DNA of 64,000 nt from Beaufortia kweichowensis (Eukaryota > Chordata > Actinopteri > Cypriniformes > Gastromyzontidae). A program made the position numbers and the translations under genes. The stretch spans positions 5,428,492 through 5,492,491 of the forward strand of contig CM032804.1 of assembly GCA_019155185.1 (NCBI GenBank), in the 5' to 3' direction. Below the pieces are notes generated by a model. That model had not been told where the DNA came from. It saw only the letters and a list, made by a program, of their open reading frames with translations, and ran no database searches. This document shows, piece after piece, positions 14,301-31,511 of this stretch; positions within the stretch are counted from its first letter, which is position 1; each line of letters starts with the position of its first letter.

Positions 14301-15049
14301 CAATTCAGCAGGAGCATCTTAACAGCTCAACTGTTTGATGATTCAAAAGTAACAGTTGCCACAATTATGAGAATAGTGACCAGATGTTTCCTGCTCCAAC
14401 CTCTCTGAAGCAACTAGATGATGTTCGTGAATATGTTTGTAAATGGTACAACAATTCACTGGAAACTATTTAACTGAATTTATTGCAAGACGGTTTAAAG
14501 CTTTAATTATGTTTCATTATGCATTATTTGTGAACATTACTTGTGAAAAAGGAGGTTTTATACACACATGAAATCTGAGAAAATCTGTGCAGGTCACCAC
14601 CTAATAAACATCCTCTGCACTGGGGGCAAAGATCTCAAAAGGCAAATACTAACCTGGTTTACTGTTTGCCATATGAACTCACATTTACAACGTTGCCATC
14701 ACACAACACTATTGACACATCTGCTATTACGTTATTGTCACTATTTTGAGAAAGTTTTTATACTTTATAATTTATTTAAATCATGTTCGTATAGTCCTGT
14801 CCTTTATATGCATAGGCATTACATACATATTTATATTTTTTATTTAATTGACTGTTTAAAGGTATATGGTATTAAGCGTTCCCTTTCAATGATGCTGTTT
14901 TCTGGACCAAATGTTAGATTTGAAAAAGTTAGAAAACTTTCCTTGCCCGCACAAATATTATGAAAATAGTATCATAAGCTTTGTGTGAATAATACATTAG
15001 ATGTAATTTACCTGCTGAACTTCGTCCTCCTAAAATCCATACTGTACAT
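8326..15049 (-). CDS. mmd2: Monocyte to macrophage differentiation factor 2 (PAQR10)
   Basis: Multi-pass membrane protein of the PAQR/hemolysin III family; mammalian MMD2 sits in the Golgi and promotes Ras-ERK signalling there. Exons in transcript order: 15049-15012, 11695-11614, 10535-10375, 9365-9291, 9197-9096, 9012-8943, 8529-8326; 732 nt, 243 aa. Family motifs are present in order: [12 protein letters not shown], the SxxxH of STMFHTVTW, the Asp of [11 protein letters not shown], and the HxxxH of FAHAIWH. Together these form the Ser-His-Asp-His-His metal site. The protein matches both MMD and MMD2; conserved position beside AP5Z1 and WIPI2 favours MMD2. It lacks the roughly 24-residue insert found in the longer human MMD2 isoform. 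A second in-frame ATG three codons downstream (at 15040) is an alternative start. Intron 1 (3.3 kb) holds a 46-bp palindrome. Confidence 0.94.
13650..13695. repeat. Perfect 46-bp palindrome with two GAACAnnnTGTTC elements
   Basis: Base pairing is perfect outward from the centre at 13672/13673 through 23 pairs, with no spacer; the next pair (13649/13696) fails. Each arm holds an inverted repeat of the glucocorticoid/androgen/progesterone receptor type: GAACAGTATGTTC at 13658-13670 and GAACATACTGTTC at 13675-13687, separated by ATAT. It lies in mmd2 intron 1, about 1.35 kb downstream of the first exon in the direction of transcription. The palindrome is seen directly; receptor binding is inference. 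Confidence 0.9.
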
Positions 15050-15831
15050 ATTTGTACATGTTCGCAGGGATCCTAATGCACAAACTCCGGATGTCTGAGT
15101 CAGATACTTGCAGGTAAAGACTCGCGCTGCTCAGTCACTGCACGTGAGCAAAACTGCAAGAAACGCTGTCGAAACAGTGACAGCGGATTGTTGGATTTAT
15201 CGTAAGCACAGTTTCACGATCTCTCTCTTTCTCTGATAGGAATGCTGTGCATGTAACGCTGCTTTTCCCCGCCCCTTTGCTTCCTTCCAAGTAAACTTCA
15301 AAAACCTTCTCAACAACCATTTTCCTTTTTGACAAGAACCGGATGTTCGTTTTGGAGACCCTTACATGGGAACTTGAATTAGATTTTTTCTGCAACATGC
15401 ACTTTGTTTTTGCAAACCTGTGGCGATGTCCTTTTTTACTTTTAATCCTAAACTATTTGTCACAATCGCAACATTAATGTCGCACGCGTAAAGTTTGACC
15501 TCATGTAACACAACCACCCTTTATGTTTTGTTAAACTGGTCATTTGTCATATGACACTGACAATCCTGTACATGTCAGCTGTGCACTATTCAAGCTTTTA
15601 CTCCTGACAGTAAGAGAACGGTTTTAGATGAATGTTGTCAAAGCACACGAAGCCCTCTGCCGATTCTACGAGTTTACTACATGGAAATCTCCGTCCCATT
15701 TATCGTGATTGTGACTACTCTGAAGAAAACAAAGTGAGCCCTAAACAACTCAAACAAAAACTTCATCTCGTCTGATTAATGACACACCTCAAACCTATTT
15801 GTGTGGAAAACAGGAAACTACATTTTGTGTT

Positions 15832-15873
15832 AAATACAACATTAGGAAGCTAAAAATACAATATTAGGAAGTT
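15832..15873. repeat. Short direct duplication between mmd2 and wipi2
   Basis: A 20-base unit, AAATACAACATTAGGAAGCT, recurs after two bases as AAATACAATATTAGGAAGTT, with two differences. It looks like a small local duplication with no obvious function. Confidence 0.7.
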
Positions 15874-16203
15874 CGTCAGAATGCTCCATTGTCACAGCAG
15901 AATGTACAAGCATACATTAGTAATGATCATCTGAATGGCTTTGCAATGTAGGCACCATAACAATAGCATGTAAATTATTTAATATGGTACTATACGAACC
16001 GTTTTGCAACATTTAATTTTACACAAAATGTATCTCGGGTTCTCTTTATCAATTAGAGGTATCTTTAGTCGGAAAAGGTTGAAGACCACCCCGGTCTACT
16101 TCTATTTCACGTATACTTTGCTTCTCCGCAATCATATGAAACCCATTATGTACATCGAAGTGTGCGCCTTTCCCTTTAATGAGCGTGTGCGTGCAGCAGT
16201 GAC

Positions 16204-16215
16204 TGCGCATGCGCC
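16204..16215 (+). promoter_or_regulatory. NRF1 site in wipi2 promoter
   Basis: TGCGCATGCGCC matches the palindromic NRF1 consensus and lies 150 bases upstream of the wipi2 start codon in a CpG-rich block. NRF1 sites are typical of TATA-less promoters of widely expressed genes, which suits an autophagy factor. Confidence 0.6.
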
Positions 16216-16364
16216 GGACGACGGCGCAACAGTGGCAGGAGAAAAACAACAACATTCATTGGATCGGGGTGGAATTTATGGCAGCGAGAAGAGACCCCAT
16301 ACTTCACTAATTCAGCCCGTATCTCTTTTTCAGTTCGGTTTTATCTGTAAATGTTGTCGAGCTC

Positions 16365-19300
16365 ATGAACCTGGCCAGTCAGAGCGGAGAGGCCGGCTGC
16401 AGCCAGCTGCTCTTCGCCAACTTTAATCAGGATAACACGTAAGAGAGCGCCGCAGGAACAATCACACTTCTGCCGCTGGCCTAACATCCCATTTGCACTG
16501 CATGCGTACACACATCAGTAACAGACTCATACTACTATAATAAACCAACATGTTACATTGTTTTGTTTATTATCGTGGGCATTTCGGTCTCGTGCCGTGT
16601 CTATGAGATGTTAAAGCGTGCTAGCCAGCTAACACACACGCACGTTTTTATTCTGTTTAACTGCTTGATTAATGAATTACCCCTAAATGTAATTTTAGGC
16701 GTATTTACACATGCCACCCCTAAAGCAGTTACATTTTATGCAGTTTTCGTGATTCTTCTGGTGTGAAACCACGATAGACGAGACAAAAACACGCATGTGG
16801 TTTAGCACTAGCGCACATGCTAATGAGCAAATCGTTTAAAAACGCATACAGTGCTTAATGTCAATGTAACTGTATTTAATGTTATATCAAAACTTTGACA
16901 TTTTGATGGATATGTGTTTTAGCATGTGTCAAACTCGATTTGTGTTGAACGAAATGGTAACGTGTCACGACACAGCAAAAGTTGTTTAGTTCTGCCTCAC
17001 CACACTTGACCATAACTTAAAACTCAACTGTTTACTTTTTCAGCTGTCTTATTAGTAGTGAACTATTTTCTGTTTAAAATAGAAATCTTTTTGTATTTCT
17101 TTTCAATAATCTTGTTTGTTTAATCAAAGTGTTTGTGCCAGTGGCTGAGCTGACCACACTGTCATTTTTTTAATAAGCAATAACAGCTGATACATTTAAA
17201 CACCACAGACAATTAATAAATTCATTGCTATTTAAGTTAGAGCATGACACATTACACCACTAAGATTGCAAAATAGCCCTTTAACACAGTTCACCATCAT
17301 GTCAACAACCTGTTTAAGTCATCAAGCCAACCAGCAAATCATTTGTCTTTCATTTACTTAGTAGCTTTGTACTTACTGTACCTCTTTGTCTTACAGATCC
17401 TTAGCTGTTGGTACCAAGTCTGGATACAAGTTTTTTTCCCTGTCATCAGTGGACAAGTTGGAACAGATATATGAATGTAGTATGTTATTATTTTCCTATT
17501 CATGACAACCTAGGACTTGTTGTTAATTACATCACATTCAGTATGGTAGTTTGGTAGTAACTTTGGTAGTAAGTGATTCTGTAGTCCATGGAAAGAGTTG
17601 ATAATGTCTGTCTGCTCCATCTGGACTCTTAAAGATAATCAGGGTCATACAAACAATTAGAAACGAAGTCGTAGTTCCTGTAGTTCGCATTATTGATTAA
17701 TAAACATTCCAGCTGTGCAAGAATATGCAAAACATCTGTCACCTAGTTACTGTGTATCTACATACAGCAACCATAGAAACCAGCTATTAACCCTCACTGA
17801 CATGTAAACAGAAAGGGGGCAGTAACAGTTATGAATTTGCTTAATGTTTAATGAAAAAATGTGCCTTTGTAATCTTAATACTAATTATTAACAAGATGGA
17901 TACATACTTAAAGCTGTGCTGTTGTAAATGTAGCTGGTTGAGTAACATGATGCTGCTCTCCATTATAAATACTTGCTTGACTCAAGTTGGTTATCTTATA
18001 TTTTTATTATGTGAAACACATTTTTTCACTCTCATGTGTTTGTGCTCAGCTGATACAGAGGATGTTTGTATTGTGGAGAGACTGTTCTCCAGCAGCCTTG
18101 TTGCTATCGTCAGCCTTAAGGCACCTAGAAAACTGAAGGTGTGTCATTTTAAGAAAGGAACAGAGATATGCAACTACAGCTACTCGAACACTATACTGGC
18201 TGTGAAACTAAACAGACAGGTGAGTCATTTTGTGTTCACGAGGCACCTCATCATCTGTCACATAATTACTCTATTGTTTCAAACGGTCTAAAACGTTACA
18301 ACACCGTTTTTTTTACAGCGATTGATAGTGTGTTTAGAGGAATCACTTTATATCCACAACATTAGGGATATGAAAGTACTACATACCATTCGTGAGACCC
18401 CTCCAAATCCTTCAGGTGGGTAACACTGCTCTTATCAGTGCATCATTTGTTGTGTTTTCTAACTGTTTTCTAGCTGTATTTGCTACAGAGTTAACTGTTC
18501 TTCTCTGTTATTGTGGTATATTTATATTTTGAGGAACTAAAGGTATGAGTTCAGTGATATGGAAACTTAACATTAGTAATGACCATGCTGTTATTAGTAA
18601 TATGAGCTCACCAGTTGAGCAATGTCATACAAATCATATTTGTGATTATTAATATGTTATAAATCTTCTACAGGACTGTGTTCCCTCTCAATCAGCAATG
18701 ACAACTGCTACTTGGCCTATCCAGGAAGTGCGACAATTGGGGAGGTGCAAGTTTTTGACACAGTGAACCTGGTAGGTGTGGGTTTTTGACGGATGTTGAT
18801 TGTTTTTATGGTTTTAGGGGTGTGCTAAACTGAAGTGGTTAATGTTGGTGTAAAATATTGTTCCTCAGAGGGCAGCAAACATGATCCCTGCTCATGACAG
18901 CCCACTAGCAGCACTGGCATTTGATGCAAGTGGCACTAAATTGGCCACAGCCTCTGAAAAGGTACATTCCTTTTTATATATTCCTTTTTGTATATGTGCA
19001 TTCCTTTTTTAAAACGAACCATTCTGATGTGGGGCTGGGAGGGTTGGGAGATATTTATATATGCGCAATATTTTGCACTAATTTGGCTGTTAATATGAAA
19101 TGAATGTGATTTTTTTTTTTTTTAATGTAAAGTTTGATCATGTAGTATTTCATTCCAATTTTCTTTCACAACCGAGTGAATTAAGTCATTTATTCCATTT
19201 TATTAAACATTTGTGATATGTAATATTAACACTTAATTTAAATATCATGAAATAGATAAGTGTTGATTATTGAGCATAACTCATGTATAAATATTAGATT

Positions 19301-20616
19301 AATAATTAATTTATGAATCTATGCAACTTTCCTATTTTATTTTTCCAAATCTGCTTTTCTTGGTCTTATTAAGGGCACTGTAATTCGTGTGTTCTCCATT
19401 CCTGAGGGCCAGAAGCTGTTTGAGTTTAGGAGGGGAGTAAAGAGGTATTGTAGTTACTGTGGATCTGTTACAAATTGATTTAAAAAGCCAATTGTTTTTG
19501 TTTCCTGATGATTAGGCAGACTGTGAAACAATGCACTATGCTTTATTTTTTATTGACAGATGTGTAAGCATCTGCTCGCTTGCCTTCAGCATGGAGGGAC
19601 TCTACCTGTCTGCCTCAAGCAATACAGAGACGGTTCATATTTTTAAGTTGGAGACGCAGAGAGAGAAGTCAGTGTAATGATATCCACTGAAATGAGTGTT
19701 ATTTTTTTTTTACTTTCACTCAACACATTTTAAATTGAGTTTTCTTATATATCCTACTTTCTGAGTGTTGCTTTCTTTTTCATTTGATATTGTAAACATA
19801 TCATAATCAAACTCACTTTTTCAACATAGGCCTCAGGAGGAACCCACAACTTGGACGGGATACTTTGGGAAAGTATTGATGGCCTCCACAACGTATTTGC
19901 CTGCACATGTGACAGAGATGTTCACTCAAGGAAGGGCATTTGCTACAGTCAGACTGCCCTTTTCAGGTCACAAGAACATCTGTGCTCTGGCCATGTGAGC
20001 AGACAATGTTTAAATACACACTTTTTTTAGACATTGTTTCTGTTCCATGGAGTTGCTAATAAGATGGATGTATCTCTGATTGGTCTTCGGTTACTAGAAT
20101 CCAAAAGATTCCTCGCCTTCTGGTGGCAGCAGCCGATGGTTATCTTTACCTGTACAACCTGGACCCGCAGGAGGGTGGAGAGTGCACACTAATGAAACAA
20201 CATAAGTAAGATCCTAATGCTGTTTCATCACAGCATTATTCATTGATTTTATTTTTTTATTAAAAGAATTTGTTGCTTTTGATTTGCTGGTTGCCAGATA
20301 TACTGTGTATGTGTAACCCTAAAGGTTAGATGGGAGCGCAGAGCCAGCGAATGAAATTCTTGATCAGACAGCACATGACCGGCCACTTGTGGCACAGACT
20401 TACAGTGCTGCTGTTGCCAAAGGTAAGAAGCATAAATCATTTTGTATTCTTAGATGTAGCTCAAGACCTCTATTAAATGATATAATTGTGTTTATTGGCT
20501 CAGGTTACACTGAGGATCAGGGAGCCGTAGGGGGTGCTGGAGTGGAGGACGATATGAACAATCTACACCTGGATGAAGAGAACGAGCAGCCTCCCTTAAT
20601 CCTGGAAACAGACTGA
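16365..20616 (+). CDS. wipi2: WD repeat phosphoinositide-interacting protein 2
   Basis: PROPPIN-family seven-bladed propeller. It binds PI3P on the forming autophagosome and recruits ATG16L1 to drive LC3 lipidation. Exons: 16365-16438, 17397-17479, 18050-18219, 18319-18415, 18674-18771, 18869-18961, 19374-19444, 19560-19667, 19830-19994, 20098-20205, 20325-20422, 20504-20616; 1278 nt, 425 aa. The N-terminus [11 protein letters not shown] is as in human. The FRRG lipid-binding motif falls at residues 223-226, flanked by GQKLFE and [14 protein letters not shown]. The basic run [13 protein letters not shown] contains the region that contacts ATG16L1 in human WIPI2. The acidic tail ends PPLILETD, like human PPMILRTD. 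The segment after NQDNT in the longest human isoform is absent, as is the TYVPSSPTRLA block; both vary among human isoforms. Confidence 0.97.
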
Positions 20617-22360
20617 GCCTCTGACAGTCACACCCAGTGCAGAAGATGGAATCGACAGAGTAACGTTGCAGAGGGGGGTTTACTCCTCTGGTGCTGCTAT
20701 GGACGTGTGTGACCCGATAAAGGAGAGATTAAAAGAGAGATCATTTTAAAGCAAGCCTAGCTGTAGCCTTACTCTGTTGTTGCGTTTAGATGTTTTCCTT
20801 CCCCCATTTTTGTGGCTTTATAAAAAATCTTTTTCGTTTCGTTTCTAAACGCCCAAAAATCAGACCAAAATATGAAATCCGAGCTGCAGGTGTCACTTAT
20901 CTCCTAGCTTTGCATGTACATGTGCCAAGAATAGAAATGCTAGAAAACCTTTGCTTTCATGTTGATGGTTCTGATGTATTTGCTGGCCATTTTTCCTCTT
21001 GAACTTTAACAAACACTTGTGTGTTTGTGTATTTGTGTCTTTTAAAAATGTGATTGAAAGCTAACCGGCATTTGTTGCCTGACACATCACCACATAACTG
21101 TGAGATGTCTGCATTGTGGAGTCCCTTACGAATCGTCAACATGTGGCTGTGCCGTGGCACTAAGATGTGAAATTTGTTCTGTAATAGCAATGTATATTAC
21201 ATGTTAATATGGCAGCCTGGTTACGATTACTGTTTATTATGCCATTAATGGCCTAAACTGCGTTTATAACAGGCTACGCATTACTAGAAGTGTTGCTTTT
21301 GTTTTATCTTTTTGTTGCATCTATAAACACCCATGCTTTAGAATACTCTCTTTTAATGAATCTCATGCCATCTGGACAATTTGGTTAACCAGTCTGGCAA
21401 TATAGAAATTATAAGCCTCTTTCATTTTGCTTTAAAATACCCCTTAGTGTCTTCCTGTGGCTGGAGATGGTTTAATTAAAGAATTTAATCTTTTTAAGTT
21501 CTAAACACTGATGTAATGAAGAGAGTTAATGTATTAATTTGGGAAGGAAGTAGCCTGTGAGAACATACTTTAAAGATGCAGCTGGTCACCATTTTGTTTC
21601 CAGAGACATTTTGTTTTAGAATGAAGGAAGTTCATCCTATGCCCTGTCTGTTTCCTTTTTTATATAAAATCAAAAGCAGATATGATGGGACATAACTTTA
21701 TTTGTAACTTCTTGAGGTTATGAAGTTTATAATGTTGAGGGTCCTCTTTGTAAGGAAAAGCAAAATGATCTCACTATGACATATTTTAATGCAAAGGTTC
21801 AAAATTCTTTGGCTTGTAAGAGTGAAATGGAAAATTTTATAAGCAGGATGATGTGAGATTACAATCGGGGTATGTTCCCACAGACATCCCTGAGGACTGC
21901 AGTTTGTTAAACAAACATGACTGAAGCCCAGGTCACATGGCCTGGCAGTTGAACCAGAACAGGTCAAATAATAATTATAATTAATTATTATTAAATAATA
22001 ATGTAATATTCAGGGTTCCTGAGAAATTAGAGAACTGGAGCTTATGAATGTGATTACCAAATATTCACAGTACATAAGGCTAGCCAGTGTGTGCAAACAA
22101 CCATATAGGCATTTGAAAATCCTGTCTGAATTCCTCAATGGAGCTCTAGGATCACTTTTATGCATGATTGTTTCTTGAGCACGTTTTTGATGTTGCATAG
22201 CATTTGTCAACATCAGTAATCAATTTCATTGATTTATGTCCTCGTCAGCCAATGAGCTCTAATGCCCCAAGGCCACTTTAATCAGTTTTCTAATGATTTT
22301 TGTATAAAATGTAAATTGTTCCATATAAAGATTAAATAAATCCTCTGTTGAAAATGTTTT
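20617..22360 (+). other. wipi2 3'UTR
   Basis: From the wipi2 stop codon to just past the AATAAA at 22335-22340 there is no exon or repeat that I recognise. The length (about 1.7 kb) is plausible for a single-exon 3'UTR. Short open frames here are chance. Confidence 0.65.
22335..22340 (+). terminator. wipi2 polyadenylation signal
   Basis: AATAAA is followed within 25 bases by a T- and GT-rich stretch (CTCTGTTG ... ATGTTTT), as expected downstream of a cleavage site. The convergent arpc1b signal lies about 450 bases further on. Confidence 0.65.
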
Positions 22361-22792
22361 ACTTAGTGATGTTTTATTAACAAATTTCGGGAGGAGCACG
22401 TGCAGATAATCAACGCGGCTGGTGCATCATCAGTAATCTCACTGTCTGCCCAACCAGCACGGAGAGAACCTCTATAAGTAATCAAGCCGCCCTACCCTTC
22501 GTTTCTCTCCAGTCTTTCAGCACCCTGCCACTTCCCCGTCTCCTCACCATCTATCCCTTTTCTGCCAAATACACATACCATTCCTCTCGCTTTATTATCT
22601 GCAAGGGCAAAATAGTGGATTAGCATTTTATTTGTTCCGTTATATCAGTGTGTCATACTGATAACCCATGTTGATTTGAATGTTATGGAAGCAGCGTTAT
22701 TATATCTTTTGTTACAGATATTGAAAAGAGTAAGCTGCAGTTATTGAATTAACAGGAAAAACATTCAGCATGCTGCACAGCAATTAATCTTA

Positions 22793-22798
22793 TTTATT
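22793..22798 (-). terminator. arpc1b polyadenylation signal
   Basis: TTTATT on the plus strand reads AATAAA on the minus strand, 274 bases past the arpc1b stop codon. The stretch between this and the wipi2 signal (22361-22780) is a short tail-to-tail spacer with no gene. Confidence 0.55.
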
Positions 22799-23071
22799 AG
22801 TATGAACTGAGTTTTTTAAGATATAAGGCAACGTACCTACAGAAATTATAGAAAAGCATTTTATGACCAGCATATCATTTAAAAAAAGTATAAAACAACC
22901 TTTGGGTTCATTTAGAACATGTTTGTGAAATCATATCATAAAATCCTTACGCCACCAAAGCTGTTGTTCAAAACATAAAACAAATTGTCTCATTAAAATC
23001 GTATATAATTGCATATAAAAAATGATTAGAAAAGAAGGCACACTGTTGACTTCTTTTGTCCTGGATGTGCA

Positions 23072-26361
<3,290 letters not shown>

Positions 26362-26936
26362 TCAAAATTGTGATTTTAAAATTCTGTTTCAATCATTGTA
26401 GTAAACGTTTACCTGCATGAGTGCATATTGTTTGTTCACTTCCGCAGGAATTGGTGAAAAATGAGAAGTTGTAGAACTTCCTAATAGAATTCTTGATAAT
26501 ATTCTTTAGTGTTATAACAATCATGTTACGTTTGGGCCAATATATATAAAGATTTGTTTTTTGAAGCAGCAAACTTTTCTGATTTGTTGCAAATTAAAAC
26601 CAGACGAAAAAGGAATGTGACATAAATCCAGATGCCATGTCAACCACTTCAGAGAAAACACCTCTAACATACTCTCCATTTACATGTAACGGTTCTCTCT
26701 GCTGAGTTCACTTTGCAGCAGTGAATGTTAAATGTTTGTTTTGTAAAACAATTCCTTCACACTGTGCTACTAAAAATTTAAGATATATCGTCTAAAAGGC
26801 TTCTTCTAGCTGTCATTCTGGGTGTGTGTACATGTTAGTGCATGTTAGTGAGATTGCACAAACATCAGCATTCTTACACTATGACAAAAACATATCTTGC
26901 ACATTCAGAAAAACAAAACCATGTTATTTTACTTAC

Positions 26937-27050
26937 CCGAGAAATCGTAAAAAATTAAGATGTGTGGGGTGTTGACAAAGTCTGCAACAGGAGCCCGAGT
27001 TCGTGGACTCTGAACAGTCAACACAAACGCTGGCTTTGCTCTGAATGAAC
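26937..27050 (-). other. arpc1b untranslated first exon (approximate 5' end)
   Basis: On the minus strand a good donor (CTCGG followed by GTAAGTAA) marks the exon end at 26937. The matching acceptor is the TTGCAG just upstream of the coding exon, near 26355. The exon includes a 30-base stretch at 26997-27026 that is 25/30 identical to the first exon of arpc1a. The 5' limit is a guess. Confidence 0.55.
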
Positions 27051-27059
27051 TAAAGTATT

Positions 27060-27160
27060 TCCTTAGTCGTTTTTCTCTTTAGAAATGCACTACTTCCCCT
27101 TCCCTGTTGCAGACATATAACCACTTCCTTGTGTGGGGGCGGCCGTCTACTGTTAAGGAG
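27060..27160 (-). promoter_or_regulatory. arpc1b promoter with ETS and ETS-RUNX motifs
   Basis: On the minus strand, GGAAGTGGTT at 27119-27128 joins an ETS core (GGAAGT) to a RUNX core (TGTGGT-like GTGGTT), the layout of known ETS-RUNX composite elements. A second ETS-like string, GGGGAAGTAG, lies at 27091-27100. A GC-rich GGGGGCGGCC run is at 27135-27144. Mammalian ARPC1B is enriched in blood cells, which fits such sites. Motif-based inference. Confidence 0.5.
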
Positions 27161-27518
27161 GGTTTTCAGTTCAACTTCCCATCACATACTCTTCTGTGGC
27201 ATGCATTACGTTTTTTTTAACCCTGCATCTGCACAGCTGGCTTATGGTCACTGACACCAAACTGTAGGAACAACTGCTTGCATACTTTTTCATAATTTAA
27301 AACAAAGTTACTTTAGCAGTTTAACCCAAACATATAGTTTTATGGGCTATAATCTGAGAACTGTATATATCTGGTTGCACCTATTTATTTAGCAGAGCAC
27401 TTGGAAGCCAAGTTTTTTCCTGTTAGCATGCTTAAAACACAATCAATCTTACTGACACACAAGACATTAAATCACACAAAAAGAGACTGCATTCCCAAAT
27501 GGTGTGTAGTATACGTTA

Positions 27519-27524
27519 TTTATT
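27519..27524 (-). terminator. arpc1a polyadenylation signal
   Basis: TTTATT on the plus strand gives AATAAA on the minus strand, 339 bases past the arpc1a stop codon. The 3'UTR between (27525-27862) holds no exon. A further TTTATT at 27384 is a second option, closer to the arpc1b promoter. Confidence 0.5.
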
Positions 27525-27862
27525 ACTAGCAGACCATTTACATAAAATTCTCCTTTTAATTTAACTCCTCTCCGGTTCAGCTGGAGAGCCAGAACACCTT
27601 GATCAACCGTCAGACTGCTGGGGTGCCAGCTTTGGCATAGACTTTTTTTCTTAAAAAAACAAAACAAATTAACAAAAAATAATCAACAAAGATCCTAAAC
27701 CCTTTTTCCATTAGTGTTTTTCCATTTAAGAGTGTCACATCAGTTCACACCACAGCTCAGTGCTTATTTCATTTAAAAACTTTCAAAAGTGTTATCGGAA
27801 ATCTCCTTGTTAGTCTTCAAGCGACATTGCTTGTGCTGTGTCATGCTAGTTCGGTGTGAGTT

Positions 27863-30065
<2,203 letters not shown>

Positions 30066-30715
30066 TATTTTCAAGTAATTCGCACCTCTGTCTGAAAATA
30101 AACACACACCAGTTACATGTCATGTAAGATTATATTTCAGGATCACTAAACAGCCAGACACAAAAAAATATGTTTATAACTGCACGATCAGAAAAATTTA
30201 ACAATTGTCTTTTGGATATTGTTACAATTCGCCTAAAATAATAACCAAAATCAGCACTGATTGCACCTGGAGGTAAATCGCATACATCAACCCATCTACT
30301 AACAGTGCATTGTGTTAGTTATAATAAACTGAAAACAAAAATGCCCGTTTAACCGGTAAAACCAGATGGCGGCTGTCAGTTCCCCGGTTTTAGGGCGTGG
30401 ATGGGGCAGATGATCAATATCTGATGCCGTTGGCTCCTTTTAGCCAGCTCACTGTCTGCTACATTAGCCGAAAGCTAACACGAAAAAACACCATCGATTC
30501 AACAAAAACTATCGATAAAAATAAAAATCTGACTTCAGGCGACCCTACACACATCTACATCACACTATACAACCGCAAACACTTTTATTTTGTGAATGAA
30601 TTAAAAAAAAATGCTCGTAGTCTGGTAAATTTTACGATCAGGAAGGCCTTGTTTAAGATGCCGGGTCACTCCGCTCCCTGCTGTCGGAAAAAGGCATGAC
30701 ACAGGCCCCGTATAC

Positions 30716-30830
30716 CTGAACTGATGCTCCGCTCGTCGTGGAGATGTCGGTAAGGGTTTTCGCTCGTGTTTGTTCGTCTGGTGGACGGACTTGAATTCGC
30801 GGACTCTGGACAGTCGACACGAATTCACTC
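30716..30830 (-). other. arpc1a untranslated first exon (approximate 5' end)
   Basis: On the minus strand the exon ends CATCAGTTCAG followed by GTATAC. It splices to the CAG acceptor about 30 bases upstream of the arpc1a ATG (near 30095). It contains the 30-base segment 30793-30822 shared with arpc1b. The 5' end is estimated from where promoter motifs begin. A YY1-like string, CAGATGGCGGC, lies in the intron at 30363-30373. Confidence 0.5.
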
Positions 30831-31030
30831 CGGCTGCTCGCTCGCGCTCTCTCGCCCTGATTTCGGCCTGTCAAGGAATCCAGGAAATGGCACACGGCTC
30901 AGTGCGCATGCGTACGCACGGCCGAACAGTGGGCGTATCCGTGCGCGCTCACTGGCTGCAGAGTCATTCAGAAGGCTGCGGAGAAGTTGTGATAGTGCGC
31001 GGGAGCTCACAAGCGTCTTCAACTTTTTGA
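30830..31030 (-). promoter_or_regulatory. arpc1a CpG-rich promoter with NRF1 site
   Basis: The block is rich in CpG compared with its surroundings and carries TGCGCATGCGTA at 30903-30914, a strong NRF1 match. No TATA box is seen. This is the usual form of a broadly expressed promoter, and it contrasts with the arpc1b promoter. Confidence 0.55.
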
Positions 31031-31339
31031 TTTTGCGGACAGGATAAAATTAATCGATTTGGGTTATTCTTGATATATTAACCGTGTGTGTCTGATATGG
31101 TGTATTCTTGTGTATTTCTACACAAAATCAATCTGCATTCTGGTAATTTGTCGAGTCTCTGACATGCGCTATGTACCTGTTTAATGGAAAACTTGGATAA
31201 AAAAGTGAATTTGAAAAAGGTCTGGAAATTTCTGTAATGAATAGAAGCATAGGTTTGCTTTGCTCTTAAAAATTGTATCCACTTAATATTGCTCTTTCTT
31301 GTCAGCGAGCAAGCATGTTTTCATTGAGGACATTATTCT

Positions 31340-31362
31340 AGCAAGTACACACACACACACTA
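31340..31362. repeat. Short CA microsatellite
   Basis: A run of about seven CA units (ACACACACACACAC) sits between the arpc1a promoter and the myosin relic. It is a simple repeat with no coding or regulatory role that can be inferred. Confidence 0.7.
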
Positions 31363-31511
31363 ACACGTATTGGTTCTGTTATCTTAATAGATTAGGGAAA
31401 GACTTGAAAATAATAACCTTCCCAGCAATTTGTATGAAAGTGCTTCCAAATATATGTGTTAATTAAGAACACCTAGAAAGATGAAAAAGTGTTTTAGCCG
31501 GTTCACTGTTG

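Larger units (their letters stand above)
15050..16364. promoter_or_regulatory. Shared head-to-head promoter region of mmd2 and wipi2
   Basis: About 1.3 kb separates the two start codons, which point away from each other. The mmd2 side has a GC box-like stretch (CCCCGCCCC) near 15268-15276. The wipi2 side is CpG-rich from about 16190 and carries an NRF1 site. The middle (15400-16150) is AT-rich and includes a small duplication at 15832-15873. I see no exon for another gene. Confidence 0.5.

Noticed and set aside
14568..14963. 131-codon open frame in mmd2 intron 1
   Set aside because: Composition is like the surrounding AT-rich intron, there is no similarity to any protein I know, and it lies within an intron of the opposite-strand gene.
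16004..16426. 140-codon open frame over the wipi2 first exon
   Set aside because: It runs in another frame across the CpG-rich promoter and the true wipi2 first exon. The real frame begins at 16365 and matches human WIPI2.
30601..31047. Several open frames around the arpc1a promoter
   Set aside because: Arg- and Ser-rich translations on both strands are typical of CpG-rich promoters; the arpc1a coding region starts at 30065.
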